Part shown: piece after piece, positions 49,859-61,099 of the stretch
Layout of the letters: every line of letters begins with the position of its first letter
How positions within the stretch are numbered: position 1 is the first letter of the stretch
Assembly: GCF_030247185.1 (NCBI RefSeq)
Contig: NC_080570.1
Coordinates: 74,854,132 to 74,918,131, forward strand
Direction: 5' to 3'
Length of the DNA stretch: 64,000 nt
Source: Malaya genurostris
Taxonomy: Eukaryota; Arthropoda; Insecta; Diptera; Culicidae
The notes under the pieces: generated by a model
What the model was told of the DNA's origin: nothing
Seen by the model: the letters and a program-made list of their open reading frames with translations, nothing else
Databases searched by the model: none
Program-made: the position numbers and the translations under genes

Positions 49859-51340
49859 ACTTACCTTACATTACCTTACCTAATAGCTATAGACCTGGGG
49901 TGTCCTTTGCTGTATCAAGAATACGTCTTCACATACGTGGCTGCTCGTCAGCCACTCAAGGCACGGATGCTGCTGAGATCACCCTCCACTTGATCGATCC
50001 ACCTTGCTCGCTGCGCTCCTCTTCTTCTTGTACGGATTGGATTCAAGAACCATTTTCACTGGGCTGTCGTCCGACATCCGTATGACATGCCCAGCCTATC
50101 GTAGACGTCCGATTTTAGCTGCCCGTACGATGGGTGGTTCCCCAAGCCGCTGTTGCAATTCGTGATTCATACGCCGTCTCCACGTTCCGTCTTCCATCTG
50201 CCAACATAGTCCAGTTCTCGAGGCCATAGAGAACAACCGGTCAAATTAGCGATTTGTAGATGGTCAATTTCGTGCGGTGGCGTACTTTTCTCGATCAGAG
50301 GGTTTTTCTGAGTCCAAAGTACGCACGATTCCCTGCCAAAATACTTCTATGAATTTCTCTGCTGGTGTCATTATCGGCGGTCACCAGTGAGCCCAAATAC
50401 ACGAACTCGTTAACCACCTCGATATCGTCACCGTCTATCAATATTCGTGGTGGGAGGCGTAGTGTTTCTTCTCTAGAGCCTCTTCTTCTCATGTATTTTG
50501 TTTTCGACGCATTTATGGCCAGTCCGATACGACTAGCTTCAGCTTTCAGTCTGGTGTAGGTTTCCGTCATCTTCGCAAGGTTACGTGTCACAATATCAAT
50601 ATCGTCAGTGAAGCCAAAAAGTTGTACGGACTTTCGGAAGATCGTGTCACTCGTTTCGATCCTCGCTCTTCGAATCACACCTTCCAAGGCAATATTGAAC
50701 AAGATACAAGAGAGTCCATCACCTTGCCATAGCCCTCTCCGAGATTCGAAGGGTCTCGAGAGCGTCCCAGATACTGGGACGTAGCACATCACTCTATCCA
50801 TCGTTGCTTTGACCAATCGCGTCAGTTTATCCGGGAAACCGTATTCGTTCATTATCTGCCATAACTGTTCTCGATCGATTGTGTCGTATGCCGCTTTGAA
50901 GTCAATGAATAGGTGATGCGAAGGTAACATACGTTGTATTCACGACACTTCTGGAGTACTTGTCTTATCGCGAATATGTGATCCGCAGTGGCGCGGGCTC
51001 CAGTAAATCCTGCTTGGTACGGCCCTACGAATTCCTTAGCTATTAGTGATAGACGACGGCACAGGATTTGGGAGAGTACCTTGTAGGCGGCGTTCAGTAA
51101 TGTGATTGCGCGGTAATTGCAACAGTCGAGCTTATCGCTCTTTTTGTAGACGTGACATACCACTCCATCCATCCATTCCTGCGGTAGAATCTCCTCCTCC
51201 CAAATCCTAGAAATCATCCAGTGCAGCGCTCTAGCCAGTGCCTCTCCTCCATGTTTGAGCAGCTCGCCTGACAACTGGTCATTGGCCGCGGCTTTGTAGT
51301 TCTTCAGCTTGCCAATCTCCTCACTTATCAGCGATAGATC
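49859..51340 (-). pseudogene. RTE-clade LINE (JAM1-like) ORF fragment
   Basis: Minus-strand frames: ISEEIGKLKNYKAAANDQLS, ALARALHWMISRIWEEE, VYKKSDKLDCCNYRAITLLN, GPYQAGFTGARATADHIFAI, then, after a short frameshift, HLFIDFKAAYDTIDREQLW, VPVSGTLSRPFESRRGLWQG, DGLSCILFNIALEGVIRRA, LFGFTDDIDIVTRN (the usual FADD is FTDD) and VVNEFVYLGSLVTADND. This order is that of RTE reverse transcriptases. The 3' end near 49860-49885 carries TAAGG-type repeats, typical of RTE tails. The element is 5'-truncated and damaged. The Ala-to-Thr change in the catalytic box and the Trp in GLWQGDGLS (normally RQGDGLS) are further signs of decay. Confidence 0.9.
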
Positions 51341-51369
51341 ATTTATTATTGGAGCGATTGATTACCGAA

Positions 51370-51740
51370 AAATTCGACAAAGATAACGCCACACTGGAGA
51401 CTGTGCATTTTCTCTAGAATGTTTACATCGAACTAGTACGCAATGTTCTGGAATACGGAATTACAATTAGGACCTTAAATCACAATGTTTACATCGATGG
51501 TATCGAAAGAGTACAAAAGACAAAAGTGTTTCATCCTATTTGCTCTTCGAAGACTACCTTGGCTGAATCGTAGTGTATCAAAACGTTTATGTGCCCTAGA
51601 CACAAAAATTTGTTGACGCCTAAGTAACCATTCATTATCTTGTGTTTTCCGAAATTTGGATTTGGCTGAAATTCAGAAGAAATCTATGAAACCATGCTTC
51701 CAATCATGGCCCTTTTTTCACGAACTAGGTCGTATTTTCT
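51370..51740 (+). pseudogene. LINE 3' fragment, sister of 12490-12880
   Basis: The frame NVYIELVRNVLEYGITI and IERVQKTKVF matches 12700-12830. The 3' part (CATTCATTATCTTGTGTTTTC, GGCTGAAATTCAGAAG) also matches. Nothing of the RT palm is left. Confidence 0.6.
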
Positions 51741-52095
51741 CTTGTTTTCCGGGTGGTGTTAGGCCTGCATCAGACCACTGTCTCGCCAGAGGGTCATCGT
51801 GGCAGGCCTGTTTAGAGTCCCACGTGAAGTTCAGACCTGTAAGTCCTCAATAGCTACACGAAATCTATTATTGAGGTCTTGAAACGCCGCTGGGCTGTTA
51901 CCGTAGACCCTATCTTTCACGTGGCCGCAAGGAAAGAAGGTTTTGGTAGTCGATTGTGATCACCTCTACGTGAGATATCACGGTCCCAGAGCAGAATGAA
52001 AACAATGTAAATGACATGTAATTCAATAGTACTTTGAAATACAAATCAGTTGAATTGAGAATCTGATTTAAAACCATAATTAATATACGATCAAG
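51741..52095. other. Moderate-GC unassigned segment
   Basis: The part from 51745 to 51980 is GC-richer (CAGACCACTGTCTCGCCAGA, GTCATCGTGGCAGGCCTG). It looks like part of an older element but has no recognised protein. Confidence 0.3.
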
Positions 52096-52097
52096 TT

Positions 52098-52595
52098 GGA
52101 ATGCATAGATAGTTTAATAGACAATACCGTATGTTTCAAAAAACGCTTAGTTTTACTTTCAAAGTACATTGAAATTGAATTGCCTGCTCCAAATATGTGC
52201 ATGGAAATAGATGTAAATTCACCTAATATTTTGATCTGTGTAGTAGATCACGTTTTGTTTAATTGCAGCAAATGCACATGCTTTAGATCTAGATGCATTT
52301 GCTCTTTGAGCAAAGTTTCAAGTACTTATATTGAAGATCAAGTTTTACACCGCCGGAAGTAAAAAGCAATTGAATTTTTCGCTCCTTTGTCTTTCGTTTT
52401 CTAAGTTTACTCTTATCGATATCGACTACACAGATAAAAATATTTTGTGAATTTACATCTATTTCCATGCACATATTTGAAGAAGGCCATTAAACATAAA
52501 GTTCCTTTACGATTATGTACCTTTGCATGTAATTTATTTAACAAAACCAAGCGTTGATTGCAAAATACAGTTCTATTAATTGAAAATTCAATGCA
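52098..52595. repeat. Foldback element with about 150-bp inverted arms
   Basis: The arms 52098-52247 and 52421-52595 are reverse complements. The best part, 52191-52247 against 52421-52478, is near-perfect over about 55 bases (AAATATGTGCATGGAAATAG, ATGTAAATTCAC). The outer parts are more diverged. The spacer is about 170 bases. This gives a cruciform or hairpin-capable unit. No target duplication was identified. Confidence 0.7.
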
Positions 52596-52779
52596 ATCCA
52601 ATTTATTTTTGCATCGATGATGGTTTTCAATCACACTTTTGTTGTTTATTGCAATATATTGTTTTGCCTCTCGCATATAGAAGAATATGCAATCATTGTG
52701 AGAGCTAGTTGTCGTATTCCATACGAATCGGATCGTCGAGATAAAAAAATGCTTGTGTGTGTAGGGTAAAGTGTTTTTA

Positions 52780-53340
52780 AAATCTAGAGTGACGAAAATT
52801 TTTTCTAAAATTTAACTCAGAACTGTTTTGAGTTGTAGTTTATGAAGTCACTGAATAAACGAACAGATTTCGTCTGTATGAGCTCCTTGTTCTTAGTTCT
52901 GGAAGTACCGAAATTACTGGTCCAAACCTCGAAAACTTCATTTTCTCAGTAACGCTGGAACTGATTTTCGCAAACTTAGGTTCAAATGAAAGGGGTTTTG
53001 GTCCAATGAGTTATTGTTTAATTTTAGTCGGATCCAACTTTTACTTCCGAAATTTTCTGGGTGATGTGATTTAAAGCAAGGATACAAACAAAACGGCAAA
53101 ATTCTTTTAAATTTGGCTCAATACTTTATACAAATTTTTGTTTATGTTAGTTGCTATTCAAACGAATCGATTTCGGCTAATTTGGTTCCCAATTCTTGGT
53201 TTCAGAAGTACCGGAAATAGTGGTCAATAACTTCGTAAACGGAAAAGACTTCCATCTTCTTTCTAATCAAGATTCGATTAATCCCATTATTAATGAAAAT
53301 ATGAGTAATATGAGAAAGACATCATCACACCATTAAATGG
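52780..53340 (+). repeat. Dispersed 'CCGGAA' family repeat
   Basis: Words TTCTGGAAGTACCGAAATTA, AACTGATTTTCGCAAACTTAGG, TTCAGAAGTACCGGAAATAG and a TCGGATCCAACTTTTACTTCC block. At least two units in tandem. Confidence 0.6.
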
Positions 53341-54618
53341 ACAAAAACGGGGTTTTTGCCGCTAAGAACTGCTAAGCAGGGTTAGCGTAAAGCGCAAAAG
53401 AGCGATGCAAATCAGTGTTTTACTCCGTCATTTCGTAATAAAATCCTCGTATCTTCTAGCCAATTCATACAATTTTCCTACTCAGATCCAACGCACGAGT
53501 GAAAGTTAATTCACAGATTCTCGTCTGCTAGTAAATTTTAGTCGTCACCTCACAACGCTCGCCTATGAACTCTTAACCTAGACAACATACAACATTCATC
53601 GTGACACAAATTGCTCAGGTGCAGCTCTACGCGACTATGTTCTAGAAGTTTCACGTGATATCAGGACAATGTGTGACGTGCTGCACGTGCTTATATCGAA
53701 TGCCAAGTGGATACACAGACCCGCCCCACACAAGCTTGCATTATTGAGCAACTCTTCAAGAAAATATAAATAACAATATACACTCGTCTCACTTCCATCC
53801 TGGATTCCCGACGAGAACCGGCGAAACGTGACGAGATTCCCCTGTCTTTTCTCACATCGAGTCTGTATCTTGGCGGTAACAGTAAAGCGTCACACGTCAT
53901 TCAACGGGAATAAGTGCACAGCCTGATACACAAACATCTCAGGGGGCTTCCTCATGACAACAAAGAAAGTGTTCGACTTCTATACCTACTCATATATTAA
54001 CTTTTTACACAGCAGCACATGATGGAGTGGAAATGTTGATAATATTTCTTTTCTCAATTGTACTTTTTTTCAGGTCCAACAAGAGAGAACACAACACGCG
54101 AAATATCAACGAGGAAATAATGTGTCTGATGTTGACACTTCAGTTGAAGTACAAAATATTATACATTCATGTCTTCGAGAATCTTAAACGAGCTCGGGTT
54201 TGATGTTAGTGACAAAACAAAATTGAGCGGTAATCCGTCTTCTTGGGAATGGAATAATAGAAATGAAATTATACATTTTATTTCCGCAAATAATAAACAA
54301 AGGGCCTGATTACGTCAAAAAAAAATGAAAATGATGTTCTTATGTTAGTGATCAATTCGAATTTTACATGCTAGGCATTCCATAGTTTCATCAATCTAAT
54401 ACGTGATGGTATTTTTCGTATGCCATGGGAGTCGTCGAGAGCAATCAATGAACAAACTTCTATACTCGGCTCAGATGACTGCAAAGGACTCTGGTGAAAT
54501 AAATACGATATCAAAGTGCAATCGTCACAGCCAAGGGGAACGTCCTGGCAGAGATGGTACAAATAGTAATGAGAGTGATAAAGTGTTAAGCAAACCAAAG
54601 CTTGGCTCATGTGGCAGA
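53341..54618 (+). other. Region upstream of the secreted-protein gene
   Basis: No coding frame of its own. A polypyrimidine tract (ATTGTACTTTTTTTCAG) ends at 54073 and looks like a 3' splice site, so a 5' leader exon may begin at 54074. Several out-of-frame ATGs precede the start at 54619, which would be odd for a single continuous leader. Confidence 0.35.
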
Positions 54619-54739
54619 ATGGAAACGGTCAAGCGAACAGCAGTGTTGTTAGCATTAGTTTCCCTGGTGATGACATTTCCAGTCAGCGGTGGAAGCTACA
54701 CGGACACGGAAGATTTGATCAACGAGCTAGACAGACCAA
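54619..54739 (+). CDS. Secreted-protein gene, coding exon 1
   Basis: Starts at ATG 54619 and encodes a classic signal peptide: METVKR, then a hydrophobic core AVLLALVSLVMTF, then PVSGGS with a likely cleavage near residue 25, followed by SYTDTEDLINELDRP. It ends at a strong donor, CCAA followed by GTAAGTATCC. The exon closes in phase 1 (one base over). The upstream frame is open back to 54403, but the signal peptide fixes the start at 54619. It is the first coding exon of a small secreted protein. It is not a family I recognise; the charged segment after the signal is typical of neuropeptide or small secreted precursors, but no conserved domain is seen. Confidence 0.6.
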
Positions 54740-54944
54740 GTAAGTATCCACATACGTACAATGATTCACCATTCGATTGAATTTTCTAGAGCCATCTGGC
54801 TCGGAGTGCTTCTTCCATTCATTCTCAGATCTATCAATGATTGATGAATATGAGTATAAATAAGTAGATTTTGTTATATGGAAAGTTGAACTGCTAGATT
54901 CTTTTCAAAATAATACAACAATTCCAGCTACACTTATGTCTTTT

Positions 54945-55090
54945 TTCACGCGGTACCGCACAAAAAAAAATCGCGAAACTTCGGAAAACTGTGTAAAAAA
55001 CGAGTAATTTTAGAAATCCGAGTACAAAAAAACGCGTAACTTCGAAAACCCACTTGACAAAACGCAAAACTATACAAAATTTTTTTGGTT
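54945..55090 (+). repeat. Diverged ACGCGTAACTTCGAAAA-type repeat
   Basis: Units ATCGCGAAACTTCGGAAAAC, ACGCGTAACTTCGAAAACCC and a CGAGTAATTTTAGAAATCCG variant resemble the 17.3-kb tandem array. Lies in the intron of the secreted-protein gene. Confidence 0.5.
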
Positions 55091-55534
55091 GCTTTCTTCA
55101 AAAATTTGTGAAATGTATAGGTGTTATTTCGATTACAGTTTGTTTGAAAAAATCGACTTTTGATTTGAATTTGAATTTTGAGATTTCCGAAAACGAAAAC
55201 GTTTTTTTGATGCTAAATAGCTTAGAAATGCATGGAACCGCATAATTTACTTACTACGCACACTTACTACGCAAATTAAAAAGGACTGTACATATTTTTT
55301 AATTTTGTTTTGTTAGCAATTATTTAGCTTTGGATCAATTTTTTCATGACTTTATTTAAATTATTAATAAGGTAATCATGATCGTAATAGTTTAAGAAAA
55401 AGTGATGGCTGCGTTCTTATAGTTTGCTAATCAAATCTCAGATTGCTTTCTAAAATTCCGCATCAATAAAAATCAGAGCGTTAGAGCTTCTAAGAGAAAA
55501 CAAAACTGAAAAAATCGTATGTTTCGATAAAAGC
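55091..55534. other. Intronic DNA, nothing recognised
   Basis: AT-rich, in the 4.6-kb intron. Confidence 0.3.
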
Positions 55535-55724
55535 CTATTCGTACTATGCCGGGACGGCCGATCCGGGTCGGCACGGTAAGAAAAACTCGGAGAAGAATAT
55601 CGGTGGCAACCAAATGGAGTTTATTCTGGATCCGGCATTCTAATACATGCACAGACCGGCATCTCAGTCATGGCCAATGAGGAGAAATCGTCCCGGATCG
55701 GCCGTCCCGGCATAGTGCGAATAG
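55535..55724. mobile_element. MITE, 190 bp with about 32-bp inverted repeats
   Basis: The left end CTATTCGTACTATGCCGGGA continues with CGGCCGATCCGGG. The right end, reversed, gives CTATTCGCACTATGCCGGGA and CGGCCGATCCGGG. One mismatch in about 33 bases. The interior has AATACATGCACA and TCAGTCATGGCCAATGAGGAG, related to 25745-25830. No target duplication is clear. It lies in the intron of the secreted-protein gene. Confidence 0.85.
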
Positions 55725-56379
55725 ACTTAAAGTTACCCATGGCACACTTTTATAGTGTATGTCTTTATGATTAATTTGAGATTAAAAAAGTCTTTAGAAT
55801 AGATTTGAGATTAAAAGCAGAACCAAGTTGTTTCTTTCAAAAAATTGTTTTTTTTCCAAATTTTGATTTTATTAATCCGTAAATTCTTCCTGAAGCGCAT
55901 TACAATTGTTTTGTAAAATTTTGTAAAATTTTGAGCTCATCATTCGGTGCAAATCACTTTTCAGCAAGCTTCTCTTTTGAATCTGCGAACAGTATTGGCT
56001 GGGGGCTAGTTCTGGGGTATATGGTGGATGGCGATTTGAATTTCAATTGCCAGTATTCACCCATCGTAACGATGAGTTGTTTTTGATCAGCTGTAAGAAA
56101 ATGCGGTATTTTCTTGACAAGCTTTTTTTCATATATGCAAATATATATATGCAAAGTTGTGAATGAATTTATTTTTTATATCAACATGATGTCAGCTAAA
56201 CTCTACTACGACAAAGAACATGGTAGAAAACGTGGTAGCTCAAACGGTGTAGGATAAGAGATGAAGATTGATGGGGTACGATATGAGGTTGTTAGCGAGT
56301 TCTCATATTTTGGAACACTAATGACATGCGATAGTGATGGTAGTCACGAGGTAGAGAACAAAATAATTACATTAGAACG
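55725..56379. other. Intronic DNA
   Basis: No gene. A short AT-repeat at 56140-56155. Confidence 0.3.
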
Positions 56380-57060
56380 TATTCCGATTTAACAAAGATT
56401 GTTACTCAGATTTTCACAAACTTTGAATTAAAAAAATGGTGTCACCATCCCATAGTCGACTACTACATTTTAATTACTTTCGGCTACACCGATTTTCGGA
56501 GTTCAGTTTCGGAAGTACCGGAAATAATGTTAAACAACTTTCAGCTCTCTTTGTCTTCTCACAAACGACAAAATTGAATTTCATAGAATTAAATTCAAAT
56601 ATTAGAACCTACAGTCCCACACAAAATTGCTGAATTTTATCCGAGTCCAACATCCGGGTCAGGAATAACAGGGTGATGAGTTTAAAAAACCTCAAACCTT
56701 CATAGAAAATGACGCTACCAAAACCGTAAAAAATCTTTTATGTTGGGCTTCAAACTGTTCTGATTAGTAGGTCAGGTTGGATGATGGTCATTCAAATCAT
56801 TTTTTATTATACTGGTCCGGAAGTACAGGAAATAATGACCAAATACTCCAATACGGAATTTATTTTGACATCTTATATAATGCTTAACCGATTTCGCACG
56901 ACTTTTTGTATCGGAATTATACGGTGGTGTTTGTTTAAAATTTCAATCTGTCATTTAGTTTGGACATTGTTGGTTAATGTCCTATGTACTTGTTTCAATT
57001 AAATTCAAGGATCGAGGAAAAGATATCGATGATCCCCACAATTTTGAAATAGACATTATT
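56380..57060 (+). repeat. Dispersed 'CCGGAA' family repeat
   Basis: Contains TTTCGGAAGTACCGGAAATA, GTCCAACATCCGGGTCAGG, TCCGGAAGTACAGGAAATAA and CCAATACGGAATTTATTTTG. Two units, eroded. Intronic. Confidence 0.6.
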
Positions 57061-57546
57061 GCGCCACTTGGTACAAACTTAGAAAAAATAAAATTACATG
57101 TTTTAAAATGTGAAATAGGGCATTGTGGCTGTTTTAATGTAGATAATAACTAAATTTTATTTGAAATCGATAACAAGACTTGCCTTTTCGTTTTCCTGTA
57201 TGTGAATTTAGGCAAACTTCGACGTTCTTTTCACGTGCATCTTTCAAGACGTAAGGTAAGATTTTTTCTTTTCGTTGTGTGTGGCGTAAAACAGGTTTCG
57301 AATTCGTTACCGATTTTTGACATAGTTTTGATTTGACCATACATTAATGAATTGTTTAGTTTCAAAGAATCTAAACAAGAGCGTGAGCATATAAAGATTA
57401 TTCTGGAAAACAAATATTATTTATAAATGCTTTTATATGTTATAACTATTGAGTGCGGTATATACTCGAAGTAATATTCACATAAAATTGACATACTATG
57501 ATAAGATCTGTAGAAGAACTTGCTTATCCAAAACCTCCTCGGAAAA
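57061..57546. other. Intronic DNA
   Basis: AT-rich, no recognised feature. Confidence 0.3.
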
Positions 57547-58320
57547 GGCCTTAAGGTCTACCAACGTAACCGATGATCCATCCAAAAATTACCTGGAGTT
57601 CAGGCCTAAAGATCTACCAGCGTAACACAGTACATTAACAAACTTATCGTTCTCGGTCGACATTCGTGATGCCACATGCATCAATAGAACAATTGTGATT
57701 TCTCTAGGCCGTCCAAAAACTACCTGGAGTTCAGGCTTTAAGAGATCTACCAGTGTAACAAAGTACATTAACAAACTTATCGTTCTCGGTCGGTATTCGT
57801 GATATCACATGCGATCATAAGAACAATTGTGATTTCTCTAGGCCATCCAAAAATTACCTTGAGTTCGGTCCTTAAGATCTACCAGTGTAACAAAGTACAT
57901 TAACAAACTTATCGTTCTCGGTCGATATTCGTGATGCCACATGCGACCAATAGAACAATTGTGATTTCTCTAGGCCATCCAAAAACTACCTCGAGTTCAG
58001 GCCTTAAGATCTACCAGTGTAACACAGCACATTAACAAACTTATCGTTCTCGGTCGACATTCGTGATGCCACATGCGACCAATAGAACAATTGTGATTTC
58101 TCTAGGCCATCCAAAAACTACCTGGAGTTAAGGCCTTAAGATCTACCAGTGTAACAAAGTGCATTAACGAGCTTATCGTTCTCGGTCGATATTCGTGATG
58201 CCACATGCAATCAATAGAACAATTGTGATTTCTCTAGGCCATCCAAAAACTACCTGGAGCTCAGGCTTTAAGATCTACCAGTGTAACAAATTACATTAAC
58301 GAACTTATCGTGCCCGGTCC
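57547..58320 (+). repeat. Satellite-like tandem repeat, unit about 131 bp, about six copies
   Basis: Units start with GGCCTTAAGATCTACCAGTG and share ATTAACAAACTTATCGTTCT, CTCGGTCGA, TTCGTGATGCCACATGC, GAACAATTGTGATTTCTCTA and CCATCCAAAAACTACCTGG. Unit starts are near 57603, 57734, 57868, 58000, 58132 and 58263; the first and last are partial. It lies inside the intron of the secreted-protein gene. Confidence 0.95.
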
Positions 58321-59337
58321 ACTGACCTATTTTCACTGATGTTTGAGAAAAGATCAAAATACACAATTAAGCAGTATGTAGCTTTACGACTATGAGCGGC
58401 ATTCAAAAACTACACATAAACTGCCGAATGCTCGTAAAAATCTTAAGACGCGTTGTCACTGAAGTTCTTGGACGACTGGGAACCTACCTGGAACAGCTAT
58501 AAAAAGAAAAGTAAGCAATGTGTAGCTTTAAAAGTATGAATCACAAACAAAAAATGTATTAGGCGTTGTAGTTCTTGCTGTGACACAGCGTAGTCCCTAG
58601 GGACAATACTCCAAGTAGTTCTTGGATCTTGGATCTAAAATCAAATGAAATTTGAAAAACCTTTTTTTACGCAAAAAATTTGAAATATCGCGATGTTTTA
58701 TTTAATTTACGTGCATCTAATAAGATGTAAAATCACAGGGTTTTGTTTTCGAAGTGTGTAGGACGATATTCTTTAAGCAATCGTTCCTGAATTTTTTTAT
58801 ACAATAAACAGACGACTGCGAATGTCAATGTGTATCGTAACACTTTAAGGATCAGCACACACATATTCTCAGACTGTTACTCTTCCTTCCGGCAGGTAGG
58901 GTTTCCTTTATGGGTGTTTAAAAATTCATTTTCCACAGCAGCAAAACGGGAAGAGAAGTCAACAGCCTAATGGCAAATAAATTATTTATTAATGAAAGTA
59001 ATTATCCGTTCAGCATTCTACTGCTTTTATTGTTATCTGGTTAACCAGTTAAAGACAATGAACACTATACGCATCAATTACATTAGAGGGATTCAAATCT
59101 GTGTGATATCAAGAATTCGTTTTATAGTATCTTTAAATAATAATGATTTTACCGAAAAGGAATGTCATGCCAAACTGTTTGCGGTCGTAATTATCCTACA
59201 CTTTTACGTATCTATTTTACCCTCCTAACGCAAGCTAACCTAAAACAACATCAGTTTTTGATCGAATTAAGCAACTTGTGAAACATGTGAAGTTGATTTG
59301 TTTTCATTTCAAGTTTACGTTATCATCTTTATTTTAG
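58321..59337. other. Intron remainder with dispersed repeats
   Basis: 58560-58640 matches the minus strand of 17810-17885 (TGTAGTTCTTGCTGTG, CAAGTAGTTCTTGG), and 58697-58740 matches 9426-9460 (GTGCATCTAATAAGATG). The 3' splice site TCATCTTTATTTTAG ends at 59337. Confidence 0.5.
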
Positions 59338-59537
59338 TACACTGCACTGCAGCTGGCCATCCGGCGCTGAATGCCTTGTGGGTTCCGGTCAAGAAAACGG
59401 ACCGAAATTTTAAATATCGATTTCTCACACCATCGGGTCGGTTGCTTATTAGAAAGATGCCTTCTTCGACTAGAATTTTTATTCCCCTTCGGAAACTTTG
59501 CAAGAGCAGTGAACAACAGGTCGAAAAATTCTTATAA
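59338..59537 (+). CDS. Secreted-protein gene, coding exon 2 (terminal)
   Basis: After the acceptor TTATTTTAG the exon opens in the frame that fits exon 1: the leftover base plus TA completes one codon (Ile), then HCTAAGHPALNALWVPVKK, TDRNFKYRFLTPSGRLLIRK, MPSSTRIFIPLRKLCKSSEQ and QVEKFL, stop. The two exons give 321 bases, or 106 residues. The mature part is basic, with a dibasic KK at 59-60, and has two cysteines (43 and 95) that could pair. An AATAAA at 59743-59748 follows about 200 bases after the stop. The phase fit, acceptor and poly(A) signal support a real gene; one reading frame in three would fit by chance. Family unknown. Confidence 0.55.
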
Positions 59538-59748
59538 TATGTAGAACAAAAGAAGCTCTGTTGGGGTTTTATCTGTGCTTGGTGCTGGAGTAGAGCAGGA
59601 TGAAAGGTTTCCGAAAGAATGTTGTGGTGAGGTAAAATATTCAATATCCAATCATTGGAAAATGACTGATTGGAAAACCTTCTTTCATGCTGTTGCCAGG
59701 AAAGTATGGTATAAAGAAGAACCAGCTGGATCAGTGTGATTGAATAAA

Positions 59749-60482
59749 TCACTTAAGGTACCTTTTTCTGAACCATTTTGTAGAGGATTTCAGTAAGGAT
59801 TCACTGCGGTCAATAGTGCCGGTTAACTTAATTTTTAATTGCGAAGGCCAACAAACGAAAGCGTGCAATGGAATTTAGTCAATCAAAACAGCTTGTGATT
59901 CACATTTCCAACACTCCGATTTCTGCATTGCGGTTTTTCATAAGGGATTGAAAATAGAGGACCATTTAAAGATTAGCTAACCGAAATCAGCACTACTACG
60001 TTGAACCAAAACAACATATAAAAACCAACCAAACGAAAATGTCATTAAATTTGTTCGTAAAAGAAAATGTGTCAAACCACGAAAAACTCATTATCTACCG
60101 TGATCTAATGAGGGGCATTTGCAATAGCTGCACTTTTCGTTCATTTTCCTATCTTCATAAGGTTAGCATTAGTAGAAGGTTTGTTTATTTTCATGATCAG
60201 GGATTTCGGCACCGAATATTTGATGGCATATTAAAGTTCACCCGCACCGTCGTGATAGAGGGTGAAAACCGCTCGGGAATTGTTCACGTTTATTGCCGCA
60301 CCAACACAGTTCGATTCTGAGGATCGCCGCAATTCGTACTGAGAACGAAGAGCGTCGACCTCAGCATATAACTGTAGTTCTGAATAATTCCTGTGGGAGC
60401 TTGAAAATAGTAAAAGTTTCCGAGAGCATTTTTAGGAATTTAACATCTAATTTTATGCACTCATTTGAAGTATGAGTTGGAT
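59749..60482. other. Downstream flank with a small ATG frame
   Basis: A 93-codon frame starts at ATG 60039 (context GAAAATG) with no recognised domain; it could be chance. No transposon signature. Confidence 0.3.
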
Positions 60483-60732
60483 CACAGAGAACAGACATCC
60501 AAGCAAGTACAAACTTTTTCAAAAAAGCTGTGTTAAGCATATAAGTAAAAATCAGTTATATCACATGTGAATTACCATTGTATGAAAGGTCGAACACAAG
60601 AGCCTCTAGGGGATTACTGGGCTGTTCGAAGAGCCTCTACATGACAATTGCTACTTGGTGATTGTTTTTTTAAAACAATCGTTACATTTCTTACGCAAAT
60701 TGTAATTTCTACATGGATGTCTGTTCTCTGTG
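60483..60732. mobile_element. MITE, 250 bp, 7-bp target duplication
   Basis: Termini CACAGAGAACAGACATCCA and its reverse complement TGGATGTCTGTTCTCTGTG are perfect 19-bp inverted repeats. They are flanked by GTTGGAT at 60476-60482 and 60733-60739, a 7-bp duplication. The interior has no coding frame. A decayed copy, in the opposite orientation, is at 2985-3203. Confidence 0.92.
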
Positions 60733-61099
60733 GTTGGATTTAAGATCTTTACACTTTCTCTAATATCGTAATAATTTCTGCACGAATTTCACTCGCTGAG
60801 GCGAAATCAGATAAACTAAATTTAGTTTCATAAGTGTTAAATTTGGAATGTATTTTCTATGTTGCTACATCATATACTAAGGGATTTGCTGAAGTATTTT
60901 TTAACAATAGAAATTGTTAAGTACAAAGACGCGCAGAGATGCAAACTAACAATTTTGTTTAACTGTGCTTTAACGAAAAGAAGTTGAACTAAAATTCCAA
61001 TAAAAACTCCATTTTTATTTAGTAATGGAAACATAATTTATGTATATTGTTCATGGTGGGGTGTCTCGGAAAAAAGGAAATGTAAAAATGATGGAAAGA

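Noticed and set aside
57547..58320. CRISPR-like array
   Set aside because: Units are about 131 bp without alternating short repeats and unique spacers, and the genome is eukaryotic; it is a tandem satellite.
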